Assembly (NCBI GenBank): GCA_009936765.1
Contig: JAACDL010000087.1
Coordinates: 1-5,218, forward strand
Direction: 5' to 3'
DNA from: Methanobacteriota archaeon
GTDB taxonomy: Archaea > Thermoplasmatota > Poseidoniia > Poseidoniales > Poseidoniaceae
Length of the DNA: 5,218 nt
Made by a program: the position numbers and the translations under genes. The number at the start of each line of letters is the position of its first letter. The first letter of the stretch is position 1. A model generated the notes under the pieces. It was not told where the DNA came from. It was given only the letters and a program-made list of their open reading frames with translations, and did no database searches. This document shows, in pieces, positions 1-5,218 of the stretch.

Positions 1-1775
1 ACTTTCTTTTGAGCTAAATCCATCATCAATTGAGGGATACTTGATGCTAGCGGTTCTAGCCTGTCAGGTCTTGACAGGTCCATATTAATCGCAACTGACA
101 TCTCCGGGTCTCTTGTCCAATCTAGACCGGAAACGCGCCTAGAGAGTTGCTCGTGCCGGCTTACGGCATTTCGCATGGAATTTATTCTCATTGCCAATGA
201 CATCGGATTTGTTCTGAGAAGTTCTTGTAATGTTTCTACATCAAAACCATCTTCATACCATTCAGTAATTTCTTTCTCTAAACTTTGTTCTAGTCTTCCA
301 GCAGGAATTCCAGAGGTGTGTTTGTTTAGCCTAGTATCTGATATTAATCGCTCAAACTCAGATAATGATAGGGGCGAAGTCGCCACATCTTCAGCAAGTC
401 CTTTTCGAACCAATTCCATCCATTCAGATTCAAGCATTGATCTATGCCTAGCGCCTCTTCTAGCACGCGAATCGACGAAGAGTTCCATCTCTTCTAGCAG
501 GCCGGTGTCGAGATCGAATTCCCTTAATATTGCAATTCTACGTAGAATTTCTTCTTCACCATCAATAGAGGAATCTAATGCTAGCAAGGACTCAATAAAA
601 ACCGAAGCGGCGTTGTACAAAGTCTCTTCTTTTTTCAGCCAAGTAACCGCACTCCGAGGCTCTTCGGTAACTCTAGACCTCCATACGTCCATCGCAAAAC
701 CCCTATCTTCCCAGGAGCCAATTATCTGCATACCTTCTAACTCGAGTTCTCTCCATTCTTGATCTAATGAATCCACTAAATCAATGAATTCTTCTGTTTG
801 GTTTAGGTTACCCGCTAGGCTAGATTTACTACACCTGTCCGGCCACAGAGTTTCGAAATCTTTCCAGCGCTCAAGTGCACGCAAATGGATTTCAATAGCA
901 CTTTCAATCTCAGGAAGTTCAGATTCCCAGTTAAGCAAATCTTGAGGAAGAACATCTCCTTCATTCGGGAACTTAATGCCCCGAATTTTCCATTCACCGA
1001 TCATCTTAGTTATCGAATCTAAGCGGCCTGATAAATTGTCCACTATGGCATTAACTTCTGAAGTAATATCGTCTCCCCTTTTCGATAACAAACGTTCTGC
1101 CAATTCGTCATCGAATGGACGTATGTCCTTTTCTATCCTCAAGCGGTTGTTACGGGCTTCATCTGCCCTAGATTGTAAGGATGTAAGGTGGTCAAGCGCC
1201 TCGCTAATTTTCATTTCCCGGGCGTCTGAAGCATCGATTCCTTCGGTGCTTAATAATTCGATAATCTCGTCTACAACGCCCCTTCTTCTTTCTTCATCAG
1301 ATTCAATTTCATCTAACATTGAATTGATTAAATGTTCACTACTGACATCATCGAATAAAATCATCAATGGTTGACAGGCTGAAAAAGAAGAAGGGTCAAG
1401 GGCGTTCAATCTCCTTACTATCGAACTAAGACTTGACCTTCTGCCCCTTTCAGACCAGCGCCCTTCAGCCCGGCTGACATAAGGCTCCCATGGACGATTG
1501 ATACTAGCATCTTCGTTCCATTTCTCTAATAGAAAATCAGTGTTCGCAACATCTTCTAATTGGTTTAACCAGCTTGTCTTTTTATCTCGAGGCATTGATG
1601 AGTCAATCACTCTTCTTCTAAGCGAACGGTTACGGGAAACTTTCTGTTCAAACCCGATTAACATCTCGCTTGCTTGAGATGGATTTGCGCGTAAAGAATT
1701 ACGAAACGTTTCGATATCGAAACCTTCGTGGGACCACGCCTCAAGGCGTTCATTCCACCACTGAGTCTCGACCAT
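1..1775 (-). CDS. Large repeat-containing, predicted helical/coiled-coil protein of unknown function (3' end beyond window)
   Basis: Reading the minus strand from the ATG at 1775-1773 gives 591 codons without a stop to the left edge, so the gene is partial at its C-terminus. The protein starts MVETQWWNERLEAW. It is rich in Glu, Asp, Arg, Leu and Ser, has regularly spaced Trp, and has no signal peptide or membrane segment, so it is probably cytoplasmic. It looks almost entirely alpha-helical. A unit of about 48 residues built on W-x3-G-F-D-[IV]-E-T-x4-L-R-x-N-P followed by a charged helix is clear at residues 11-56 and 503-548. Degenerate versions lie near 171-218, 258-308 and 351-400, and possibly 411-449. 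I recall similar W-x3-G-[FY] helical motifs in other euryarchaeal coiled-coil proteins, but cannot confirm this here. No catalytic motif was recognised. A scaffold or chromosome/cell-structure role is possible but is only a guess. The uninterrupted frame argues strongly that the gene is real; plus-strand ORFs over it are antisense shadows. Confidence 0.88.
   Translation of the reverse strand, partial: MVETQWWNERLEAWSHEGFDIETFRNSLRANPSQASEMLIGFEQKVSRNRSLRRRVIDSSMPRDKKTSWLNQLEDVANTDFLLEKWNEDASINRPWEPYVSRAEGRWSERGRRSSLSSIVRRLNALDPSSFSACQPLMILFDDVSSEHLINSMLDEIESDEERRRGVVDEIIELLSTEGIDASDAREMKISEALDHLTSLQSRADEARNNRLRIEKDIRPFDDELAERLLSKRGDDITSEVNAIVDNLSGRLDSITKMIGEWKIRGIKFPNEGDVLPQDLLNWESELPEIESAIEIHLRALERWKDFETLWPDRCSKSSLAGNLNQTEEFIDLVDSLDQEWRELELEGMQIIGSWEDRGFAMDVWRSRVTEEPRSAVTWLKKEETLYNAASVFIESLLALDSSIDGEEEILRRIAILREFDLDTGLLEEMELFVDSRARRGARHRSMLESEWMELVRKGLAEDVATSPLSLSEFERLISDTRLNKHTSGIPAGRLEQSLEKEITEWYEDGFDVETLQELLRTNPMSLAMRINSMRNAVSRHEQLSRRVSGLDWTRDPEMSVAINMDLSRPDRLEPLASSIPQLMMDLAQKK
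132..269 (-). repeat. Protein repeat unit, C-terminal copy (residues 503-548 of the minus-strand protein)
   Basis: This is the second strong copy of the unit, with W506, G510, F511, D512, E514-T515, N523-P524 and V538-S539-R540 matching the N-terminal copy. The intervening copies are much weaker, so the first and last visible units are the most alike. More copies may follow beyond the left edge. Confidence 0.75.
576..725 (-). repeat. Degenerate protein repeat unit (residues 351-400)
   Basis: The segment begins IIGSWEDRGFAMDVWRSRV and keeps the W-x3-G-F core (W355, G359, F360), an acidic-proline EEP turn in place of the N-P turn, and a following helix. The similarity to the two strong copies is real at the core but weak afterwards. 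Confidence 0.45.
852..1004 (-). repeat. Degenerate protein repeat unit (residues 258-308)
   Basis: The segment begins MIGEWKIRGIKFPNEGDVL and retains W262 and G266 at the W-x3-G spacing, followed by an insertion and then an acidic helix. The shared I-G-[ES]-W start links it most closely to the unit at residues 351-400. A weaker relative lacking the Trp (LLSTEGIDASDA) lies at residues 174-185. Confidence 0.4.
1608..1745 (-). repeat. Protein repeat unit, N-terminal copy (residues 11-56 of the minus-strand protein)
   Basis: This segment encodes the first clear copy of the W-x3-G-F-D-x-E-T unit (W14, G18, F19, D20, N31-P32, V46-S47-R48). It aligns without gaps to residues 503-548 at an offset of 492 residues, with 17 of 46 identities by hand count. 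The DNA of the two copies has diverged widely at synonymous sites, so this is an old protein-level duplication and not a recent DNA repeat. Confidence 0.75.
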
Positions 1776-1885
1776 TCACTCTACCCCGCGAACCTACTGG
1801 TCAGTGCAGGCGTTTGAACTTACCTTAATCGGGGGACATCGTCTCCACTTTCGGCCAATCATAGAAGGTCGCGGAAACGCTCTCT

Positions 1886-1900
1886 CGCGAGCGAGTCGCG
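1886..1900. repeat. Inverted repeat CGCGA-N5-TCGCG upstream of the TATA-like box
   Basis: Perfect 5-base arms (1886-1890 and 1896-1900) flank GCGAG. The 8-base palindrome CTCGCGAG at 1884-1891 overlaps the left arm, and a further TCGCG lies at 1869-1873. The cluster ends 8 bases before the TATA-like element, where archaeal regulators or activators often bind. It could be an operator, but in a GC-rich patch short repeats also arise by chance. Confidence 0.35.
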
Positions 1901-1907
1901 TAGGAGA

Positions 1908-1915
1908 GCATATAG
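1908..1915 (+). promoter_or_regulatory. Candidate archaeal TATA box for the TPR gene (leaderless)
   Basis: The sequence GCATATAG is centred about 28 bases before the ATG at 1940. Archaeal TATA elements normally sit about 25-28 bases before the transcription start, so transcription would begin at or within a base or two of the start codon. No GGAGG-like sequence lies between them, which fits a leaderless mRNA. The motif is short, so this is a position-based prediction. Confidence 0.45.
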
Positions 1916-1939
1916 TCTCAAGAAAATGGCTGGCCTTTG

Positions 1940-4183
1940 ATGGACCCGATCACCGTCTCGATGGGACTCGGTTTGTTTGCAGCAGGAGGGGGTTTGGGCT
2001 GGTGGCTCACAAAAACCCACGAATCGCTGGACGGACTGGGCGATGGCATGATCCTCCTGCAGGAAGCGCAGGCGTCCGCCGCTGCCATGACTGGCAAGAG
2101 GTTGGACGGACTAGAAACAAGAATTCAGCAGTTAGTCGCCGGACTCGACGGGGTAAGGGCCGCCCATCCAGAATTAGATGGAACCATTCTAGCTTTCGAG
2201 GCCCTGCAAGGCCATGGAGAAGCAATTGCAGCTCTTGAAACATTAGTTGCAGGAATTTCCTTGGATGCAGACCATGAAACAACACCACTATTGGCTCCAG
2301 GCCCGGCTAGACTAGCCGTATCGCTTCTGGAAGCAATAGATGAAATGGACTACCTCTCAGCACCTGATTCTCGTAGAGTCGCCCTAATTGCATTAGAAAG
2401 CGGACGCATATCTCGTGCTCGAGAATTGCTGTTACAGTCTCACGCTTCAGTTCCCGGCGATGACACAACATTGAGAATTCTCGAACACACAGCAATACTG
2501 TCTGGCGATGTTTATGACCGCCGCCGATGGCTTGATGAGCGCCTATCTCTAAATCCAGATGAGCCTCAATTATTGCGAGCGCATGCCCATTTGCTTGCTA
2601 CAATGGGCGATGAAGATGCCCACAAGGACATAATGAGATTAGAGGCGCTAGGCCTCGATACACCTGCAGACCGCTCTCTACTATCTGGACTACGCCAGCG
2701 TGCTGGCGCCCGCTCAGAAGCTCTAGAAGCAATTGAAAGTGCACTGGAAGAAGATCCAACCCGTTCAGACGATTGGTGTGCAAGAGGAGAAATCCTATTC
2801 GCACTTGAGGAGAAGGGCAAGGCGCTGGAAAGCGTAGACAAGTGTCTTGAAATCGATCGCCAAAATGGAATGGCTTGGGCTATTCGTGCTAAGGTTCTAT
2901 CAGAAAGCCACGGCCGTTCTTCGGAAGCGCTGAAAGCAGCAATACATGCCGTTGCATTAGACGCAGGCGGTACTGAATTGGTTATGCTGAAATCTGATTT
3001 ATTGGAAGCAAGCGGAGAGTTAGTCAAATCTGATGAATCCCTTGCCAAGAGTCTAGCAAAACATTCCAGCGATGGACACCTAAGAGCGGCAATAGCAAGC
3101 CGCCGCTTATTGGAAGGCCGTCATACAGAAGCTTGGGATGTACTGAATTCTGCTCCCGAAGGAGTAATTCATCCAGACCTTCACGTCGTCGAAGGAAGAA
3201 TGCATCTTGCTAACGCAGACCGTCTTCGAGATGGAACTGGCGATACTGACAAGAATCTACTTGTCGATGCAGCAGAATCTTTCGAAGCCGCATTAGAGAT
3301 GGACAGAGAATCCGGAATTGCCTGGCTCGGACTTGCCAGAGTTCAGAGACTGTTAGGAAAGAGCGTTGAAGCAGTAGAGACACTTACTCGTGCCCGTAGA
3401 CTCTTGCCTGATGAAGACCCGAGTGCAGCAGCAGAGTCGGCATTACTGTGCTTGGATAAGGGCGACCTAGAAGGAGCAACGCAGCACATTGATGCAGCAT
3501 CAATTCGCGGAGAAGGAGCAATAGTTTCCTATGTCCGTGGAAACATTGCAGCAAACCAGCGGCACCTCAAATCAGCCCAATCTCACTTTGATGAAGCCAT
3601 CAATATAGATCCTACGCACGTGCGTGCACGCCTGAACAGGGCAAGCATCCACATGGCAAGCGGTAATGCACAAGGTGCGTTAGATGATGCAAACGTCTTG
3701 TTAGAACTAGCACCAGGCCTTGCACTAGCAAAGGTGCGCCGTGCAGAAGCCAACATGATGCTAACAAATTGGGATAGTGCAAAAGCAGACCTTGAACAAA
3801 TAGTTGAGGCTGCACCACATCATCATCATGCGCTAACACAACTTGCAGCATGTTACATTTCCATGGAAAGGCCAGAAAAGGCTGAAGCGCCGCTTAACGA
3901 AGCACTTCGACTAGCTCCAGAACATACAGATGCTTGGCACCAGAGAGGACTATTGTATCTTGACTGGGGCCGTGAAGATGCTGCAATGAACGACTTTGAA
4001 GCAGCGGTTCGATGCGATGGCAATCACCTAGATGCAAGATTGCATATTGCTGCAATCCACCATGAAGCAGGACGTTTCGTTGAAGCTTCAGGGGCATGGA
4101 AAGGGGTTCTTGCAATAGAGCCAGAGCACGCAGTAGCACGTCGCCGAAGAGAAGAATGTGACATGGCTTTAGCCACAATGTGA
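1940..4183 (+). CDS. Membrane-anchored tetratricopeptide-repeat (TPR) protein
   Basis: The 747-residue protein opens with a hydrophobic, Gly-rich helix at about residues 4-23 ending in WWL, best read as an uncleaved N-terminal membrane anchor. Residues about 28-110 look like a helical linker with heptad-like Leu spacing. From about residue 143 to 740 it is a helical-repeat solenoid. The best TPRs are six consecutive 34-residue units at about 526-729, with TPR-like Ala/Gly/Tyr positions and units ending in D-P, A-P or E-P (NIDPTH, ELAPG, RLAPEH, AIEPEH). Further units lie at 276-343 and 441-490; residues 421-445 hold an Asp-rich insertion. TPRs bind other proteins, so this is probably a scaffold on one face of the membrane; which face cannot be decided. 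No enzymatic domain is visible. I chose the ATG at 1940 over the adjacent in-frame TTG at 1937 because the TATA-like box fits it. It is probably the first gene of a unit with the downstream redoxin. Confidence 0.93.
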   Translation: MDPITVSMGLGLFAAGGGLGWWLTKTHESLDGLGDGMILLQEAQASAAAMTGKRLDGLETRIQQLVAGLDGVRAAHPELDGTILAFEALQGHGEAIAALETLVAGISLDADHETTPLLAPGPARLAVSLLEAIDEMDYLSAPDSRRVALIALESGRISRARELLLQSHASVPGDDTTLRILEHTAILSGDVYDRRRWLDERLSLNPDEPQLLRAHAHLLATMGDEDAHKDIMRLEALGLDTPADRSLLSGLRQRAGARSEALEAIESALEEDPTRSDDWCARGEILFALEEKGKALESVDKCLEIDRQNGMAWAIRAKVLSESHGRSSEALKAAIHAVALDAGGTELVMLKSDLLEASGELVKSDESLAKSLAKHSSDGHLRAAIASRRLLEGRHTEAWDVLNSAPEGVIHPDLHVVEGRMHLANADRLRDGTGDTDKNLLVDAAESFEAALEMDRESGIAWLGLARVQRLLGKSVEAVETLTRARRLLPDEDPSAAAESALLCLDKGDLEGATQHIDAASIRGEGAIVSYVRGNIAANQRHLKSAQSHFDEAINIDPTHVRARLNRASIHMASGNAQGALDDANVLLELAPGLALAKVRRAEANMMLTNWDSAKADLEQIVEAAPHHHHALTQLAACYISMERPEKAEAPLNEALRLAPEHTDAWHQRGLLYLDWGREDAAMNDFEAAVRCDGNHLDARLHIAAIHHEAGRFVEASGAWKGVLAIEPEHAVARRRREECDMALATM
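1949..2008 (+). other. Predicted N-terminal transmembrane helix of the TPR protein
   Basis: Residues 4-23 (starting ITVSMGLGLF and ending GGGLGWWL) form one uncharged hydrophobic stretch, followed by K25 and then an acidic, polar helix. There is no AXA or lipobox cleavage motif after it, so a signal anchor is more likely than a cleaved signal peptide. Its Gly content makes the hydrophobicity moderate. Confidence 0.65.
3515..4126 (+). repeat. Six tandem TPR units (residues about 526-729)
   Basis: Successive 34-residue units end at about residues 559, 593, 627, 661, 695 and 729. Each has a small residue at position 8, an Ala/Gly near position 20 and a Pro or acidic turn near position 32. The strict spacing without gaps separates this block from the more irregular helical repeats before it. 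Confidence 0.8.
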
Positions 4184-4188
4184 TATGC
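4181..4188 (+). promoter_or_regulatory. Weak TATA-like element before the redoxin gene
   Basis: TGATATGC overlaps the TPR stop codon and is centred about 25 bases before the ATG at 4209, so an internal leaderless promoter is possible. The 25-base gap has no purine-rich ribosome-binding site. Co-transcription from the TPR promoter is equally possible. Confidence 0.25.
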
Positions 4189-4208
4189 GATAACCGCCAC
4201 GCATCCAC

Positions 4209-4742
4209 ATGGGATACGAACCAGGAGATGTAGTTACAGGGTTTAGTCTAGCCAACGCAAACGGCGAAGGTGAAGTAACACTTGATGAAGTTATGACAGA
4301 AGTTGGAATAGTTGTGCTGTTCGAATGTAATCACTGCCCGTATGTTGTTGGAAGCATCAACAGAATCAACAAGATTGCAGCAAGAGCTGCAGAACTTGGA
4401 ATGGGCTTTGTCGGAATCAATTCTAACGATGCTAGCGTGTACACCGAAGACTCTTTCGAAAATATGCAAAAGCGTGCCGACAAAGGTATGCCTTACCCTT
4501 ACTTGTATGACGAAACCCAAGAGGTCGCACTCGCTTGGGGCGCCAAGAGAACACCAGAGTTCTACCTTCTAAACGGTGAAGGAGAAGTCGTTTATCGCGG
4601 ACGTCTTGATAATTCACCTCGTAATGCAATGGAAGCAACAACTAGAGATTTGGCAGACGCAATGGACTCACTTTCAATGGGCGAATTACCGCCGGTAAAC
4701 CGCACAGAATCAATCGGCTGTAGCGTGAAGTGGAAACTATGA
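4209..4742 (+). CDS. Thioredoxin-fold redoxin (AhpC/TSA-like family) with CNHC active site
   Basis: The 177-residue protein matches a widespread family of cytoplasmic thioredoxin-like/peroxiredoxin-like proteins. The active site is FECNHCPYV at residues 38-46 (Cys40 and Cys43 as CxxC). The fold is further marked by GINSND (69-74), the PYLYDETQE segment (97-105), the cis-proline RTPEFYL (114-120, Pro116) and VVYRGRLD (127-134). The C-terminus ends in IGCSVKWK, typical of this family from memory, with a third cysteine at 171. The length is normal and no signal peptide is present. Members of this fold carry out thiol-disulfide exchange or peroxide reduction; the substrate here is unknown. The start follows the TPR stop by 25 bases, and the stop overlaps the next gene's start in ATGA, so the redoxin and VOC proteins are probably made together. 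It could be labelled thioredoxin family protein or redoxin-domain protein; the family is secure, the exact reaction is not. Confidence 0.93.
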   Translation: MGYEPGDVVTGFSLANANGEGEVTLDEVMTEVGIVVLFECNHCPYVVGSINRINKIAARAAELGMGFVGINSNDASVYTEDSFENMQKRADKGMPYPYLYDETQEVALAWGAKRTPEFYLLNGEGEVVYRGRLDNSPRNAMEATTRDLADAMDSLSMGELPPVNRTESIGCSVKWKL

Positions 4743-5218
4743 GTGGGTGCATCCGCCAGTGCGATTGGGATGACAATCAAGTCTGCAGATCATGTGGAAT
4801 TGATTACGCTCCACCAAAACCACTGAGGCCATTTCACCTAGCATTCCCTGTAGATGACATGGCTGCTGCCAAGAAGTTCTACACTGAAGTTTTGGGATGC
4901 ACAACAGGTAGAGAAAAAGAAGAGTCCTGCGTTTTCAAATTTTATGGACACCAAATCGTTGCGCATCTTGTTCCAAAGATGCCAGAGATGACCACTAGTC
5001 CAGTAGATGGAAAACTGATTCCTGCTATGCATTTTGGTTTGGTAATGGATTGGGATGATTGGCATCAACTGAAAGCCAAGTTTGAATCCCAGGGCGTTGA
5101 AATTGTAATCGGGCCTTACACTCGGTACGAAGGCAAACCCGGTTCACAAGCTACAATGTTCATCAAGGATCCATGCGGTAACCACCTTGAATTCAAGTCA
5201 TTCCAAGATGACTTCGCA
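4739..5218 (+). CDS. VOC/glyoxalase-superfamily protein with N-terminal four-cysteine (DUF1289-like) segment (3' end beyond window)
   Basis: From the ATG at 4739, 160 codons run open to the right edge. Residues 31-155 form a VOC (glyoxalase/bleomycin-resistance/dioxygenase) domain: PFHLAFPVDDMAAAKKFY at the start, GHQIVAHLV (70-78), MHFGLVMDWDDWH (97-109) and DPCGNHLEFK (144-153). Candidate metal ligands are His33, His71 or His76, His98 and Glu151, consistent with a metal-binding VOC fold. Compared from memory with bacterial relatives ending in LEFK and a short tail, only a few residues should be missing. Ahead of the domain lies CIRQCDWDDNQVCRSCG, with Cys4, Cys8, Cys16 and Cys19. This resembles the CI-x2-C-x(n)-C-R-x-CG pattern of DUF1289 and could bind zinc or iron. 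The start overlaps the redoxin stop as ATGA, which supports including the cysteine segment and indicates translational coupling. The substrate is unknown; a dioxygenase, lyase or resistance role cannot be chosen. Confidence 0.9.
   Translation, partial: MSGCIRQCDWDDNQVCRSCGIDYAPPKPLRPFHLAFPVDDMAAAKKFYTEVLGCTTGREKEESCVFKFYGHQIVAHLVPKMPEMTTSPVDGKLIPAMHFGLVMDWDDWHQLKAKFESQGVEIVIGPYTRYEGKPGSQATMFIKDPCGNHLEFKSFQDDFA
4748..4798 (+). other. Four-cysteine putative metal-binding motif fused to the VOC domain
   Basis: Residues 4-20 read C-x3-C-x7-C-x2-C-G. The spacing and the neighbouring CI, CR and CG pairs resemble DUF1289, a short cysteine-rich family that is usually a stand-alone small protein. Zinc or Fe-S binding is inferred from the four cysteines only. 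Confidence 0.55.

Larger units (their letters stand above)
1776..1939. promoter_or_regulatory. Divergent intergenic region between the repeat protein and the TPR gene
   Basis: The 164 bases separate two genes that point away from each other, so promoters for both should lie here. The right half holds a GC-rich block with three TCGCG copies, then a TATA-like element. For the minus-strand gene the only AT-rich stretch at a sensible distance is the GATTAAGGTA reading of 1821-1830, which would give a leader of roughly 25 bases. Before its ATG the minus strand reads GGGGTAGAGTGA, at best a weak ribosome-binding match. No convincing small ORF or RNA was seen here. Confidence 0.55.

Noticed and set aside
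175..762. Plus-strand open frame of 195 codons, Ser-rich
   Set aside because: It lies antisense to the continuous minus-strand repeat gene, and its Ser-rich, family-less product is what the antisense of Glu/Arg/Leu-rich codons gives. No promoter or ribosome-binding site stands before it.
815..997. Minus-strand open frame of 60 codons
   Set aside because: It is out of frame within the large minus-strand gene, with no recognisable protein.
976..1374. Plus-strand open frame of 132 codons
   Set aside because: Same situation: a Ser/Ile/Leu-rich antisense shadow of the minus-strand repeat gene.
1878..1893. Hairpin CGCTC-N6-GAGCG as a possible terminator
   Set aside because: The stem is only 5 bases, there is no T-tract, and it lies between two divergent gene starts where no transcript should end.
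1804..2238. Plus-strand open frame of 144 codons across the promoter region and TPR start
   Set aside because: Its Arg/Gly/His-rich product has no recognisable domain, it overlaps the better supported TPR frame, and it would put the TATA-like box and inverted repeats inside a gene.
2566..3048. Minus-strand open frame of 160 codons, Ser/Ala-rich
   Set aside because: It is antisense to the TPR repeats; low-complexity Ser/Ala composition is expected from the complement of Ala/Glu/Leu-rich codons.
3818..3829. Run of four histidines in the TPR protein
   Set aside because: It sits at a TPR turn between two regular units and is too short to suggest a metal site or tag; most likely chance.
4312..4572. 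Plus-strand open frame of 86 codons inside the redoxin gene
   Set aside because: It is a frame-shifted shadow of a clearly recognised family member; the redoxin frame has all the motifs.
1..5218. CRISPR array, tRNA/rRNA, insertion sequence or defence system
   Set aside because: No regularly spaced direct repeats, no transposase, nuclease, helicase or reverse-transcriptase motifs and no tRNA-like cloverleaf were found on either strand by reading.

Overview
The window looks like a piece of archaeal chromosome, most likely from a marine planktonic euryarchaeon of the Marine Group II / Poseidoniales type (inference, about 0.5-0.6). The reasons are: moderate GC with frequent AGA/AGG and ATA codons; no clear Shine-Dalgarno sequence before any gene; a TATA-like box where an archaeal leaderless transcript would need it; and two large repeat proteins of a kind common in that group. 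No rRNA, tRNA, CRISPR array, insertion sequence or phage gene is visible.

Layout. Bases 1-1775 are one continuous minus-strand reading frame. It begins at an ATG at 1775 and runs off the left edge with 591 codons and no stop. It encodes a charged, largely helical protein with degenerate repeats of a W-x3-G-[FI] motif. Bases 1776-1939 form a divergent intergenic region holding a TATA-like box and GC-rich TCGCG inverted repeats. Bases 1940-4183 encode a 747-residue protein with an N-terminal membrane-anchor helix and a long TPR solenoid. After a 25-base gap, 4209-4742 encode a thioredoxin-fold protein with a CNHC active site. Its stop overlaps the start of the last gene (ATGA), which runs off the right edge after 160 codons. 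That gene encodes a VOC/glyoxalase-superfamily domain preceded by a four-cysteine segment resembling DUF1289.

How the genes may work together. The three plus-strand genes are close enough to form one transcription unit. The redoxin and VOC genes are almost certainly translationally coupled, which suggests a small redox or detoxification module, but no substrate can be assigned. The TPR protein is probably a membrane-tethered protein-protein interaction scaffold. The minus-strand coiled-coil protein is of unknown function and is transcribed divergently. The best candidates for something undescribed are the repeat architecture of the minus-strand protein and the cysteine-cluster/VOC fusion.
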